A stretch of 64,000 bases of DNA from Stercoripulliclostridium_A sp045577735 (GTDB taxonomy: Bacteria; Bacillota; Clostridia; Christensenellales; DTU072): NCBI GenBank assembly GCA_045577735.1, contig JAZNIY010000017.1, forward strand, positions 1 to 64,000. Reading direction: 5' to 3'. This document shows, piece by piece, positions 8,055 through 15,012 of this stretch (position 1 is its first letter; every line of letters begins with the position of its first letter). Under the pieces are notes generated by a model that was not told the origin of the DNA, did no database searches, and worked only from the letters and a program-made list of their open reading frames with translations. Both the position numbers and the translations under genes were made by a program.

Positions 8055-9282
8055 CTTTCAATTGTTGACACTTATCTATAGTTGTTTCTCCAAGCACAAC
8101 GTCCTCGGCAAAGGCCCTACAACTGGGCGCTCCACATTGACCACAGTCGAGTTGGGGTAAAGTTGCGTAAACCTCTTCTATCTCTCTCATCTTCTTGAGA
8201 GCTAGCCCAAAGTCTTCGTCCAAACGGAATATATCCTTAACTTCCGGCTCGTGGTCCCAATGGAAGAATTCTTCGTCAAATTCGTTGACGTTAAGGGCAT
8301 TCCTCATAGGCTCCAATCTGTGCCTAAACGAGCGCAATCTTGCTCTTGCTGCAAAGGGGTTTTCCACGTTCAAAACACCACCTACACAGCCGGACGTACA
8401 AGCACCCAGCTCGACGAAGTCTATGTAGGACAAGGCATCGTTTTCCATTTCTCGCAGGACGTTCATAACGTTTTCTACGCCGTCTGCAGCAAGATACTTG
8501 TCGTTATCTATTCCCAAACACTCTCCACCACTAGCAGCCCAACGCAAGCCAAGCATGCCCGTCTTAGAAAGCTGTTTAACCTCTTTGATTTTGGGAAGTA
8601 CGGGTAATAGCTTAAAGTATACTTCGCTAATGGAAAGCACGCCGTCTGCCACAGCCTTAGCGCTCGTAATGGGATTTTTAAGGGCAAAGCCCTTAGCGGG
8701 ACAAGGTGAGATGAAGAAAACGCCAATATCTTCTTCCGGGATACCCTTTTGTAATGCTTGCTCACGCGCTAGTTTTAGTGCAACTTCAGCGGGCGCAACA
8801 AGGTCTATAACGTGGTCGGCAAGACCTTTGTAACGCATATAAATTAATTCCACGACTGCAGGACAGGCACTGGAAATAATGGGCTTCTTTAGTTTGCCAC
8901 TAGCAAGAAGCTCGCGCGTTTTTTCGCTTATGAGTTCTGCCCCTACCGACACTTCGTAAACGTCGTCAAAGCCAATTTCCAATAACCCGGTGAGAATTAA
9001 ATCCACCGACTTCAAGTTGTTAAATTGACCGAACAACGATGGTGCCGGCACGGCAATTTTATACTTGTAGTCGAATATCTTGTCAAAGCTGTCGTATATG
9101 GGTAATTTTGCTTGGTGTGGGCACATTCTTACGCATTCGCCACAGCCAATGCACCTATCGTATATAACCCTAGCTTTGCCACCACGCACTCTTATTGCCT
9201 CGGTGGGACAACGCTTCATGCAAGATATACATCCTTTACATTTGTCACGGTCAAGCATAACCGTGTGGATACTCTTATCCAT
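8041..9282 (-). CDS. Hydrogenase-like Fe-S protein with ferredoxin and C-terminal 4Fe-4S domains
   Basis: 413 residues. The N-terminus has two 4Fe-4S motifs (CKGCISCMKRCPTEA and CIGCGECVRMCPHQA). The middle resembles the [Fe] hydrogenase large-subunit C-terminal domain (SSACPAVVELI, SPCPAKGFAL, ELGACTSGCVGGVLN). The end carries DCGQCGAPSCRAFAEDVV, a 4Fe-4S (PF04060-like) domain. It has fewer H-cluster-type Cys than HydA and no 2Fe-2S domain. AAGGAG precedes the ATG. The family is thought to be a redox or H2 sensor that works with the adjacent GHKL and DRTGG proteins; catalysis is doubtful. Confidence 0.85.
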   Translation of the reverse strand: MDKSIHTVMLDRDKCKGCISCMKRCPTEAIRVRGGKARVIYDRCIGCGECVRMCPHQAKLPIYDSFDKIFDYKYKIAVPAPSLFGQFNNLKSVDLILTGLLEIGFDDVYEVSVGAELISEKTRELLASGKLKKPIISSACPAVVELIYMRYKGLADHVIDLVAPAEVALKLAREQALQKGIPEEDIGVFFISPCPAKGFALKNPITSAKAVADGVLSISEVYFKLLPVLPKIKEVKQLSKTGMLGLRWAASGGECLGIDNDKYLAADGVENVMNVLREMENDALSYIDFVELGACTSGCVGGVLNVENPFAARARLRSFRHRLEPMRNALNVNEFDEEFFHWDHEPEVKDIFRLDEDFGLALKKMREIEEVYATLPQLDCGQCGAPSCRAFAEDVVLGETTIDKCQQLKDENK

Positions 9283-9302
9283 AATAACTCCTTACCTATC
9301 TA

Positions 9303-9728
9303 TTAGGAAAAGTTAACGACCATAGTAACGGTAGTACCCTTACCAACCTCACTTTCAAGCTTAAACTCGTCGGTATATTTTTTCATGTTAGGTAGTCCCA
9401 TACCTGCTCCGAAACCAAGATCACGAATGGAATCGGTTGCCGTGGAATAACCCTCGGTCAATGCAAGGTCAATATCGGGGATACCCGGGCCGTTATCTTT
9501 TAGTACGATAACAATCTTATCGCGATAAATATCAACTATGGCTCGCCCACCGCCTGCGTGGATAACCATATTGATTTCACCCTCGTACATAGCAATTGCA
9601 ACCTTTCTTATCGAGGCGGTGCTAACTCCAAGCATCTTCAAGGTCTTTTTGACTTCGTCGGATGCTCCACCGGCCGACACGAAATTGTTGCCAGCTACTT
9701 CAAATTCCAGATGTAACGCTTCACTCAT
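9303..9728 (-). CDS. RsbW-like anti-sigma / serine kinase ATPase
   Basis: 141 residues forming one GHKL domain: N box 'RKVAIAMYEGEINMVIHAGG', G1 'DNGPGI', G2 'GFGAGMGLPNMKKY'. This is the size and pattern of RsbW/SpoIIAB-like anti-sigma kinases. No anti-anti-sigma gene is adjacent, so its partner may be one of the DRTGG proteins or the Fe-S protein. Its 3' end is 21 nt from the Fe-S gene and its 5' end overlaps the DRTGG gene by 4 nt, which indicates translational coupling. Confidence 0.85.
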   Translation of the reverse strand: MSEALHLEFEVAGNNFVSAGGASDEVKKTLKMLGVSTASIRKVAIAMYEGEINMVIHAGGGRAIVDIYRDKIVIVLKDNGPGIPDIDLALTEGYSTATDSIRDLGFGAGMGLPNMKKYTDEFKLESEVGKGTTVTMVVNFS

Positions 9729-10081
9729 ACCGTTTCTTGATCACCGGCAATAAGTCCGTTCTTATAAAGTACCCCACAGGCCGAGTACATGCGATAATCA
9801 CTAGAGATGATTGCAATACCCTTTTGTTTTGCAATTGCAATCATATCGCTGGTAGGAACTTTACCACGTACAAGTACGATGCACTTAATGTCCATCATAT
9901 CGGCAGTACGGACTACTTGTGGATTGCATAGTCCGGAAATTAGTAGCGCTTGATCCTTAACGAAAGCAAGTACGTCGCTCATCATATCGGATGCGCAAGC
10001 AGAGATTAATTCCATATCAAATTGGTCCTCTCCGCAATAAACTTTGGCGTTCAAAAGTTCGACAATGTCTTTGAGTTTCAT
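9725..10081 (-). CDS. DRTGG-domain protein (second of two)
   Basis: 118 residues, one DRTGG-like domain, with 'DMMSDVLAFVKDQALLISGL' and 'IAIAKQKGIAIISSDYRMYSA'. It is the first gene of the accessory set (DRTGG, RsbW-like, Fe-S, DRTGG, PHP) and has a GAGGAT ribosome binding site. The paired DRTGG proteins bracket the RsbW-like and Fe-S genes, which suggests they act in one complex. nadE is only 37 nt upstream and may be co-transcribed. Confidence 0.75.
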   Translation of the reverse strand: MKLKDIVELLNAKVYCGEDQFDMELISACASDMMSDVLAFVKDQALLISGLCNPQVVRTADMMDIKCIVLVRGKVPTSDMIAIAKQKGIAIISSDYRMYSACGVLYKNGLIAGDQETV

Positions 10082-10118
10082 TTTATCCTCACGAAAAAAT
10101 TAATTTTTACTTTTTTGA

Positions 10119-10847
10119 TTATCTTGGGTATATTCTTCCCATAGCGCGTTTGTGTTCTGCACGTTTTTCCGCGCTATCGACCTTTTCTCTCACTTCTTTA
10201 GTGGCATCCCCCGTCAAAAGATAGGTGTCCAGCTCTTTGTAGGTTATGCCCATGTCTTGCTCGTCGGTTTGACCTTCAAAAAGTCCTGCCGACGGTGCCT
10301 TTTCCACAATACATCTTGGGCAATCAAGGTAATATAGTAGTTCCAAAACCTCGGTAGCAGTCAAATCTCCAATGGGATTAAAGTCGCAAGCACCATCGCC
10401 CCATTTGGTAAAGTAACCCATGGTGATTTCCGAGCGATTGCCCGTACCTGCAACAAGATATCCCTTGCGTTGTGCGTAGTTATAGAGGGTAATCATGCGA
10501 AGCCTTGGGTTTACGTTAGCGTATGCCATGGGCGTTTGGGATTCGTCCAAAGGCTCTAGTATTTTTTCAAGTGCTTCTTTTGCGGGAGTCAAGTCGGCTT
10601 CCAGCACTTTAATATCGTACTGCTCGCAAACAAGCAAACCGTGCTCGCGATCCTCCCCATAATTGCGTTTGGATTGACAAGGCATTATTATACCGGTTAC
10701 ATTTGGCGTTGCCATACGGCAAAGGATACCTACCAAAACGGAGTCTTTACCACCGCTCATACCAAGAACGATGCCCTTTGCACCACTCTCTTCGAGTAGA
10801 TCCTTTATCCACCTTACACGTGACATTACTATCTTCTCGTAATCCAT
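10119..10847 (-). CDS. nadE: Ammonia-dependent NAD+ synthetase
   Basis: 242 residues, typical of short NadE without the glutaminase domain. The PP-loop is GMSGGKDSVLVG. 'GTGNRSEITMGYFTKWGDGACDFNPIGDL' spread over one segment gives the deamido-NAD site, and 'PSAGLFEGQTDE' the C-terminal motif. It converts nicotinic acid adenine dinucleotide to NAD+ with ATP and ammonia. AAGGAG precedes the ATG, and ung ends 9 nt upstream, so it is probably read from the ung promoter. Confidence 0.92.
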   Translation of the reverse strand: MDYEKIVMSRVRWIKDLLEESGAKGIVLGMSGGKDSVLVGILCRMATPNVTGIIMPCQSKRNYGEDREHGLLVCEQYDIKVLEADLTPAKEALEKILEPLDESQTPMAYANVNPRLRMITLYNYAQRKGYLVAGTGNRSEITMGYFTKWGDGACDFNPIGDLTATEVLELLYYLDCPRCIVEKAPSAGLFEGQTDEQDMGITYKELDTYLLTGDATKEVREKVDSAEKRAEHKRAMGRIYPR

Positions 10848-10856
10848 AGTTGCTCC

Positions 10857-11531
10857 TTATATATTCTTTATTTGCCAATCGATGGATTGCTTGCCCAACT
10901 TGGATAATATTGCGTTTGCTTTGGAAAAATGCCTGCATCCAAAGAAGCCGTTGTACGCTGACAAGGGCGATGGATGGACGGTTTCCAATATAAAATGCTG
11001 TGGGTTGGTTATTAGTGCTTTTTTTGCGCGTGCAGGCGAGCCCCATAGCAAGAATATTACGGGGTCACTTCTGTCGTTTAACGCCTTTATGACGTTGTCG
11101 GTAACCTGCTCCCATCCCTTGCCTTTGTGCGAAAGAGGTGCGTTTTTCCTAACCGTCAGTACGGTGTTAAGAAGCAGTACGCCCTGCTTTGCCCAGTCAA
11201 CGAGATAGCCGTTATTTGGTATATACGTACCCAAATCGGCGTTCAATTCCTTGTAAATGTTCATTAACGAGGGTGGGATTTTAATACCGGGCTTAACGGA
11301 AAAACACATTCCGTGCGCTTCGCCGGGATTGTGGTATGGGTCTTGTCCCAAAATCACGATTTTTACGTTTTCATAAGAGGTGGTTTTAAGCGCGTTAAAA
11401 ATGTCGTGCATATCGGGATAGATTACACGATTGCGATATTCACTAATTAAAAATTCTCTTAAATTGAGATATCCCTCCCCTTCAAAGGTGCTTTTGAGGA
11501 TGACGTCCCAATCGTTTCCTAGGTTAACCAT
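10857..11531 (-). CDS. ung: Uracil-DNA glycosylase
   Basis: 224 residues, normal family-1 UDG length. The water-activating motif is GQDPYHNPGEAHGMCFSV and the DNA-intercalating loop is HPSPLSAYNGFFGCRHF. It removes uracil from DNA for base excision repair. The ATG at 11531 has no Shine-Dalgarno sequence; the promoter -10 box ends 6 nt before the ATG, so the mRNA is predicted to be leaderless. nadE follows 9 nt after the stop. Confidence 0.95.
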   Translation of the reverse strand: MVNLGNDWDVILKSTFEGEGYLNLREFLISEYRNRVIYPDMHDIFNALKTTSYENVKIVILGQDPYHNPGEAHGMCFSVKPGIKIPPSLMNIYKELNADLGTYIPNNGYLVDWAKQGVLLLNTVLTVRKNAPLSHKGKGWEQVTDNVIKALNDRSDPVIFLLWGSPARAKKALITNPQHFILETVHPSPLSAYNGFFGCRHFSKANAILSKLGKQSIDWQIKNI

Positions 11532-11537
11532 AGTTAT

Positions 11538-11566
11538 ATTTTACAACACGCACGCGTGTGTGTCAA
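11538..11566 (-). promoter_or_regulatory. Promoter of ung-nadE giving a predicted leaderless mRNA
   Basis: Minus strand: TTGACA (11566-11561), 17-nt spacer containing ACGCGTGCG, TAAAAT (11543-11538), then 6 nt and the ATG at 11531. A transcript starting 7 nt after the -10 box begins at the ATG itself. Confidence 0.75.
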
Positions 11567-11577
11567 TAGCCAATATT

Positions 11578-11940
11578 TTAGCCCACCTTACCCCTAGGCG
11601 TTAGAATTTCACAAATATAGCTTGCTCCCATAAGCATAACTTCTTGAACGAATTTATTGATAATACGATAATAAATTATCTTTCCCTCCCTTCTAAAAGC
11701 AACCATACCTGCGTCACGAAGTATCTTTAATTGATGGGAAACGGTGGTTTGATTAAGGTCCAAAATGGTGGAAATATCGCTTACGCAAAGCTCTTCAACG
11801 GAGAGCGCAGAGAGCATTTTAAGGCGCGTTACGTCACCGAAAACGGAAAAGAAATTCGCCATATCGGCAAGGTCTGCGTTCGAGGGCAAATAATGATGTA
11901 TGGTGGAAAGGGTTTCTAAATCAACAAGCAAGGAATTCAT
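11578..11940 (-). CDS. ArsR/SmtB-family transcriptional repressor
   Basis: 120 residues from the ATG at 11940, chosen because AGGAAA lies just upstream; a longer frame to 11997 lacks a ribosome binding site. The winged helix is clear: 'GDVTRLKMLSALSVEELCVS', recognition helix 'QTTVSHQLKILRDAGMVAF' and wing 'RREGKIIYYRI'. The alpha-3 metal site of ArsR (ELCVCD) is reduced to one Cys here (ELCVSD), so the effector may differ from As/Cd/Zn. It is divergent from the Cys-rich 54-residue peptide, with 93 bp between them. Confidence 0.88.
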   Translation of the reverse strand: MNSLLVDLETLSTIHHYLPSNADLADMANFFSVFGDVTRLKMLSALSVEELCVSDISTILDLNQTTVSHQLKILRDAGMVAFRREGKIIYYRIINKFVQEVMLMGASYICEILTPRGKVG

Positions 11941-12033
11941 GTTTATTTCCTTTTTTCTTTGATTATAAAAGTGTAACAAAGAAGAAAGTTCAGGCATATT
12001 GTAAAGTAACCACTTAATTTGTCGGAGGTAAAT

Positions 12034-12198
12034 ATGTTTGGAAATAGCACGCTTGCTTTATTGCTTATAGTATTATGTTGTGGAGGCTGTGGAAACGATG
12101 CCCTTTGTGGCAACAACCAATGCCTTGCCCTACTACTTATAGTGTTGTGTTGCGGAGGCTGTGGGAATAACAATTCACTTGGCTTTACGGAAACGTAA
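12034..12198 (+). CDS. 54-residue Cys-rich peptide made of two near-identical hydrophobic/CCGGCGN repeats
   Basis: GGAGG lies 6-7 nt before the ATG at 12034. The protein contains LALLLIVLCCGGCGN twice (residues about 7-21 and 32-46), with DALCGNNQC between them and a short polar tail. It has 8 Cys in 54 residues. The two DNA copies differ mostly at third codon positions, which supports selection on the protein. Small hydrophobic/Cys-Gly-rich proteins of this style are found in Clostridia, some annotated as high-cysteine 'HCB 13-like'; function is unknown. Metal binding or spore/envelope association is possible. It lies divergent from the ArsR gene. Confidence 0.75.
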   Translation: MFGNSTLALLLIVLCCGGCGNDALCGNNQCLALLLIVLCCGGCGNNNSLGFTET

Positions 12199-12600
12199 AC
12201 GAAAATATACATACCATTGCGTAAGCAACGTAAATCAAAAAACATAGGTGGGGGGAATATTTCTCTTCTCTATCCTCCCCCTATTCTACGTTACCCTACG
12301 CTTACCTACCCTCCCCTATACTATCCTTATCTCTACTCCCCTTACCTATACTATCCTGGGGCGCAAAAAGTACGTCTTTAGGACAACTTTTTTGCGTCTT
12401 TTTTGCGTCTTTTTTGCGTAGTTTTGTACACGTTTTTGATTTATTATATCTTGCAAAAATGGTAATATTCTTGCCTTTTCCTTGACTTTTTAAGCAAAAC
12501 ATATTAGTTTTTCAGTTGACAAATTTTTATTCAAAATGCTTAAGTTTTTTCATTTTGTCAAACATTTTTAGAACGTCTTTCGTTCAAGTTGCAAACAAGG
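12199..12600. other. Gene-free stretch with short tandem repeats
   Basis: No convincing gene is seen on either strand. CCTATACTATCCT occurs at 12315-12327 and 12345-12357 (30-bp period). CTTTTTTGCGT is repeated three times without gaps at 12387-12419. The remainder is AT-rich. Confidence 0.6.
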
Positions 12601-12607
12601 ATTTATT

Positions 12608-12706
12608 TAAGTGCGGAATGCGGAGCAACGCTTGCGCGAGTGCGGAGTGCGGAGCGCGGAACAGCCTTACGGAGTGCGGAGTGCGGAATGCGGAACGCGG
12701 AACGAC
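12608..12706. repeat. GCGGA heptad repeat block (island 1)
   Basis: Variable copies of a 7-bp unit NTGCGGA or NCGCGGA are strung together. The 36-bp block 12625-12660 (beginning GCAACGCTTGCGCGAG) is identical to 55783-55818, and the 29-bp block 12652-12680 is identical to 55754-55782. In this copy the two blocks overlap in the opposite order from island 2. Confidence 0.85.
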
Positions 12707-12775
12707 CTCATTTCGCTTACGCTTCACTCACAAGGATAGATTTTTGTTTATGGTTTCCTCTTACTTTTCCTAGAC

Positions 12776-12790
12776 AGGTCGCCAAAAAAC
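12776..12790. repeat. Orphan right-arm copy of the nested-hairpin element
   Basis: AGGTCGCCAAAAAAC is identical to the right end of the complete element at 12938-12952. No matching left arm is found upstream, so it is a solo arm or a remnant. Confidence 0.6.
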
Positions 12791-12834
12791 CTTATTATTC
12801 AGTTTGAGTTTACTCGCACCAGTTTTAGAATACG

Positions 12835-12961
12835 GTAGACTTCGTTTTTTGGATGAGATACGAACAAAAGAAAATCTCCCAAGGGGAGTGTACTAAGGCG
12901 TACATGACCCGAAGGGAGACTTTTAGTTTTGTGAAGTAGGTCGCCAAAAAACAAAGTCTAC
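12835..12961. repeat. Nested-hairpin inverted-repeat element E1 (127 bp)
   Basis: GTAGACTTCGTTTTTTGG (12835-12852) and CCAAAAAACAAAGTCTAC (12944-12961) are 18-bp inverted arms with one mismatch. Inside, AAAATCTCCC pairs with GGGAGACTTTT around an inner GTAC...GTAC sub-stem (core type II). On the minus strand the inner stem is followed by a T-rich run, so it may terminate transcription. The last bases of the right arm contain the TAG stop of the adjacent membrane-protein gene. Confidence 0.8.
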
Positions 12962-13503
12962 TTTAAGTTTTTGGTAATACGCTCCACATACGGCACACTC
13001 CAATGATATCCCCAAAGTAGTAATGCATCGTATATAATGAATACGGCAACGAAAAGAAGGTTTAAAAGGAAATAAAGGAGTCCTTTGTTCTCCATGGATA
13101 TATTGAGGGCACTAAAGTTAACGAAGAAAATATCGGTAAGATAGTAAAGGACAAAGAATACGAAACAAGCATAAACTACCTTTATGGGGTAGGATATAAA
13201 CCACTTGATCTTGTCTTTGTGGTCATCTATAACAATGGTAACAATGGTATAGAAACCACCTACCAAAACAAAGGGTAAAATATGAATATTAGCAAAAATA
13301 CCGCCAAGCGCACAAACAGCTACGTAAGACAATATTGCTTCACGATAGTATTTTTGCGTAAGCGGTAGCATTATCCCAACCGAGGCGAGTAAGTTAAAAG
13401 ACATACTCAAGTTGGGAATATAGAATGATAAAATTATTGCAACAAGCGATATCGCCGAAGATATTCCGGCAAGCGCTATTCTCTTTGATGAAAATCTCTT
13501 CAC
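12958..13503 (-). CDS. Multi-pass membrane protein, possibly an ECF transporter substrate-binding (S) component
   Basis: 181 residues with about five to six hydrophobic helices. The start 'RIALAGISSAISLVAIILSF' resembles the first helix of ECF S components, and the size fits that family, but no substrate signature is recognised. The start codon is GTG at 13503, 2 nt after the J-like gene's stop, and no clear Shine-Dalgarno is seen, so coupling is likely. The TAG stop falls inside element E1. The ecfA1A2T genes at 31731-34233 could energise it; this is inference. Confidence 0.6.
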   Translation of the reverse strand: MKRFSSKRIALAGISSAISLVAIILSFYIPNLSMSFNLLASVGIMLPLTQKYYREAILSYVAVCALGGIFANIHILPFVLVGGFYTIVTIVIDDHKDKIKWFISYPIKVVYACFVFFVLYYLTDIFFVNFSALNISMENKGLLYFLLNLLFVAVFIIYDALLLWGYHWSVPYVERITKNLK

Positions 13504-13504
13504 T

Positions 13505-14167
13505 TTAACAACAGGAAATCAAATCTCCACCCATACATTCGCAACAGCAGTCTGCGCAAATTAGTCCTTGACAGCAATCACATGGGGTAACACCACCGTG
13601 ATTGCGACCATCGTACCCGTCGTCACGGTAGGAACGTCTGTTTTCACCACCCTCTCCGTTGTCTCTATACGCATAGAAACCTTGGGTTTGAGGTCTGCCC
13701 ACTCTTTCTTGCATGCGATTGTAAGCTTCGGAATAGGTGGCGTTGCCGGGCTCTATTACGGTAGCCGTTTTAAGATGTTCAAGCGCTTCATAGTTCTTTC
13801 CGGTGCCGGCAAAAACTATAGATTGTAGGAAGTGCCATCTTGCTCCCCTAATCTTAATTGCTTCTAACTTTTCTTGTGCAATAGAGTATTGCTTGTCCCT
13901 AACAAGACGGTCAATTTCCACGTATTCGTCTTCGCTTGTGGGCTCTACGACTTCGGGAATAATGACCTCCTTTGCACACAAAATGTCCTCTGCATCCCTG
14001 TAGGCTTGCTCAATTTCATCAAGGCGTTCACAAGCATATGCGCCCTCGTCGCCGGGTGCAAATCTCTTGTTTTCCCATTGCTTACGTGCATTCTTGTATG
14101 CCTCATAAAGCTCGTTTTGGGATACCGATTCAGTTACTCCAAGTATCATAAAAGGGTCTTTTTGCAT
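13505..14167 (-). CDS. J-domain-like protein with a Cys-rich C-terminus
   Basis: 220 residues. The first 65 resemble a J domain ('DPFMILGVTESVSQNELYEA' and 'ERLDEIEQAYRDAEDIL'), but the HPD tripeptide needed to stimulate DnaK is missing (APGDEGA at that place). Residues about 80-150 are TPR-like ('DKQYSIAQEKLEAI', 'NYEALEHLKTATVIEPGNA'). A Gly/Arg/Tyr-rich linker leads to a tail with 10 Cys in the last 25 residues. The gene overlaps the DUF5685 gene by 22 nt. Such pairs recur in Clostridia, and function is unknown. A metal- or cofactor-related chaperone role is possible. Confidence 0.75.
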   Translation of the reverse strand: MQKDPFMILGVTESVSQNELYEAYKNARKQWENKRFAPGDEGAYACERLDEIEQAYRDAEDILCAKEVIIPEVVEPTSEDEYVEIDRLVRDKQYSIAQEKLEAIKIRGARWHFLQSIVFAGTGKNYEALEHLKTATVIEPGNATYSEAYNRMQERVGRPQTQGFYAYRDNGEGGENRRSYRDDGYDGRNHGGVTPCDCCQGLICADCCCECMGGDLISCC

Positions 14168-15012
14168 TTCATACCTCTCGTTTTTAGCACTTCTTCCGTA
14201 CGAGCACGCAGTCCTACGTACACCACGTTAGAAAGCGGTCCTTCGGTGATAGTTATGTCCATTTGGTCATAGGCGTTCTTAATGTTATTAAGATAGTAAT
14301 AAAGCTTTTCCCTAGTGACCTTTTGGATGTTGTCTATAACTTCATCCGTTAATTCTCCCTCCACCTTGAGTGGGTTATAATTGTCCTTCTTTACGTCTTT
14401 TAGTAAATCGTCGTAAGCATCAATTAGGTATATCCATCTACCCAAATTATCTGCAAGTGTAATGAGCAAATCGTCATAATTGGGACAGCACGCTTTTGCT
14501 ACTGCAATAAGCATATCGCCACTTGTTTTTGCCGTTGCATCAATATCCCTAGAACCGGCTTTTTCCAACTCGTAAAGCTCCTTAAAGCACTCTTGGAGCG
14601 CCTTGTCCAATTCGGGATAACGCTTGGACGCACGCTTGTATTTGCCCTTAATATACCACTTGGCAATAAGATGTTTTAGACTTCCCCTATCGGCAATATC
14701 ATCGTATGCTTTGTAGTAACCAAGAATGGTGTTTATGTCCACGACACACTCTTGAACGGGATCGTTAACGACAACGCTAAAGGGCTTGCCAATGGGGTGT
14801 GCTATGCATAGTGCCTTCTTAAACTTGGGCTCAACCTTATTATAGTTGTGCGCAAGCATGGTTAAAAAGGTGATATCATAGTTTATCGTAAAACGCATAA
14901 GGGGTGGATTTTTACGCCCTATGCTCTTGCAAAGACCACAATAATATGCGCGATAAACCGCGTAGTCTTTAATAAGCATATTCGGTTTGTCTGCATTTAC
15001 GTATCCGAACAT
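14146..15012 (-). CDS. DUF5685-family protein
   Basis: 288 residues, mainly helical, with the family start 'MFGYVNADKPNMLIKDYAVY' and the Cys pair in YYCGLCKSIGRK. Other Cys/His positions ('LCIAHPIG', 'CCPNYDDLL') and Asp-rich 'DAYDDLLKDVKKDNYNP' recall isoprenoid-synthase-like helical bundles, without clear proof. It overlaps trpS by one base and the J-like gene by 22 nt, so the three are translationally coupled. Function is unknown. Confidence 0.75.
   Translation of the reverse strand: MFGYVNADKPNMLIKDYAVYRAYYCGLCKSIGRKNPPLMRFTINYDITFLTMLAHNYNKVEPKFKKALCIAHPIGKPFSVVVNDPVQECVVDINTILGYYKAYDDIADRGSLKHLIAKWYIKGKYKRASKRYPELDKALQECFKELYELEKAGSRDIDATAKTSGDMLIAVAKACCPNYDDLLITLADNLGRWIYLIDAYDDLLKDVKKDNYNPLKVEGELTDEVIDNIQKVTREKLYYYLNNIKNAYDQMDITITEGPLSNVVYVGLRARTEEVLKTRGMKCKKTLL

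Noticed and set aside
8041..9282. Second catalytic hydrogenase
   Set aside because: The H-cluster motifs are incomplete compared with HydA, and the domain order is that of sensor-type Fe-S proteins.
11941..12245. Minus-strand frame opposite the Cys-rich peptide
   Set aside because: It is the antisense of the plus-strand gene, which has a good ribosome binding site and duplicated repeats.
12608..12706. GCGGA repeats as a CRISPR array
   Set aside because: Units are 7 bp, vary freely, and have no spacers or cas genes nearby.
12516..12807. Reading frames through the GCGGA repeat block
   Set aside because: Repetitive translation (CGVRNAERG type) caused by heptad DNA repeats, no ribosome binding site.
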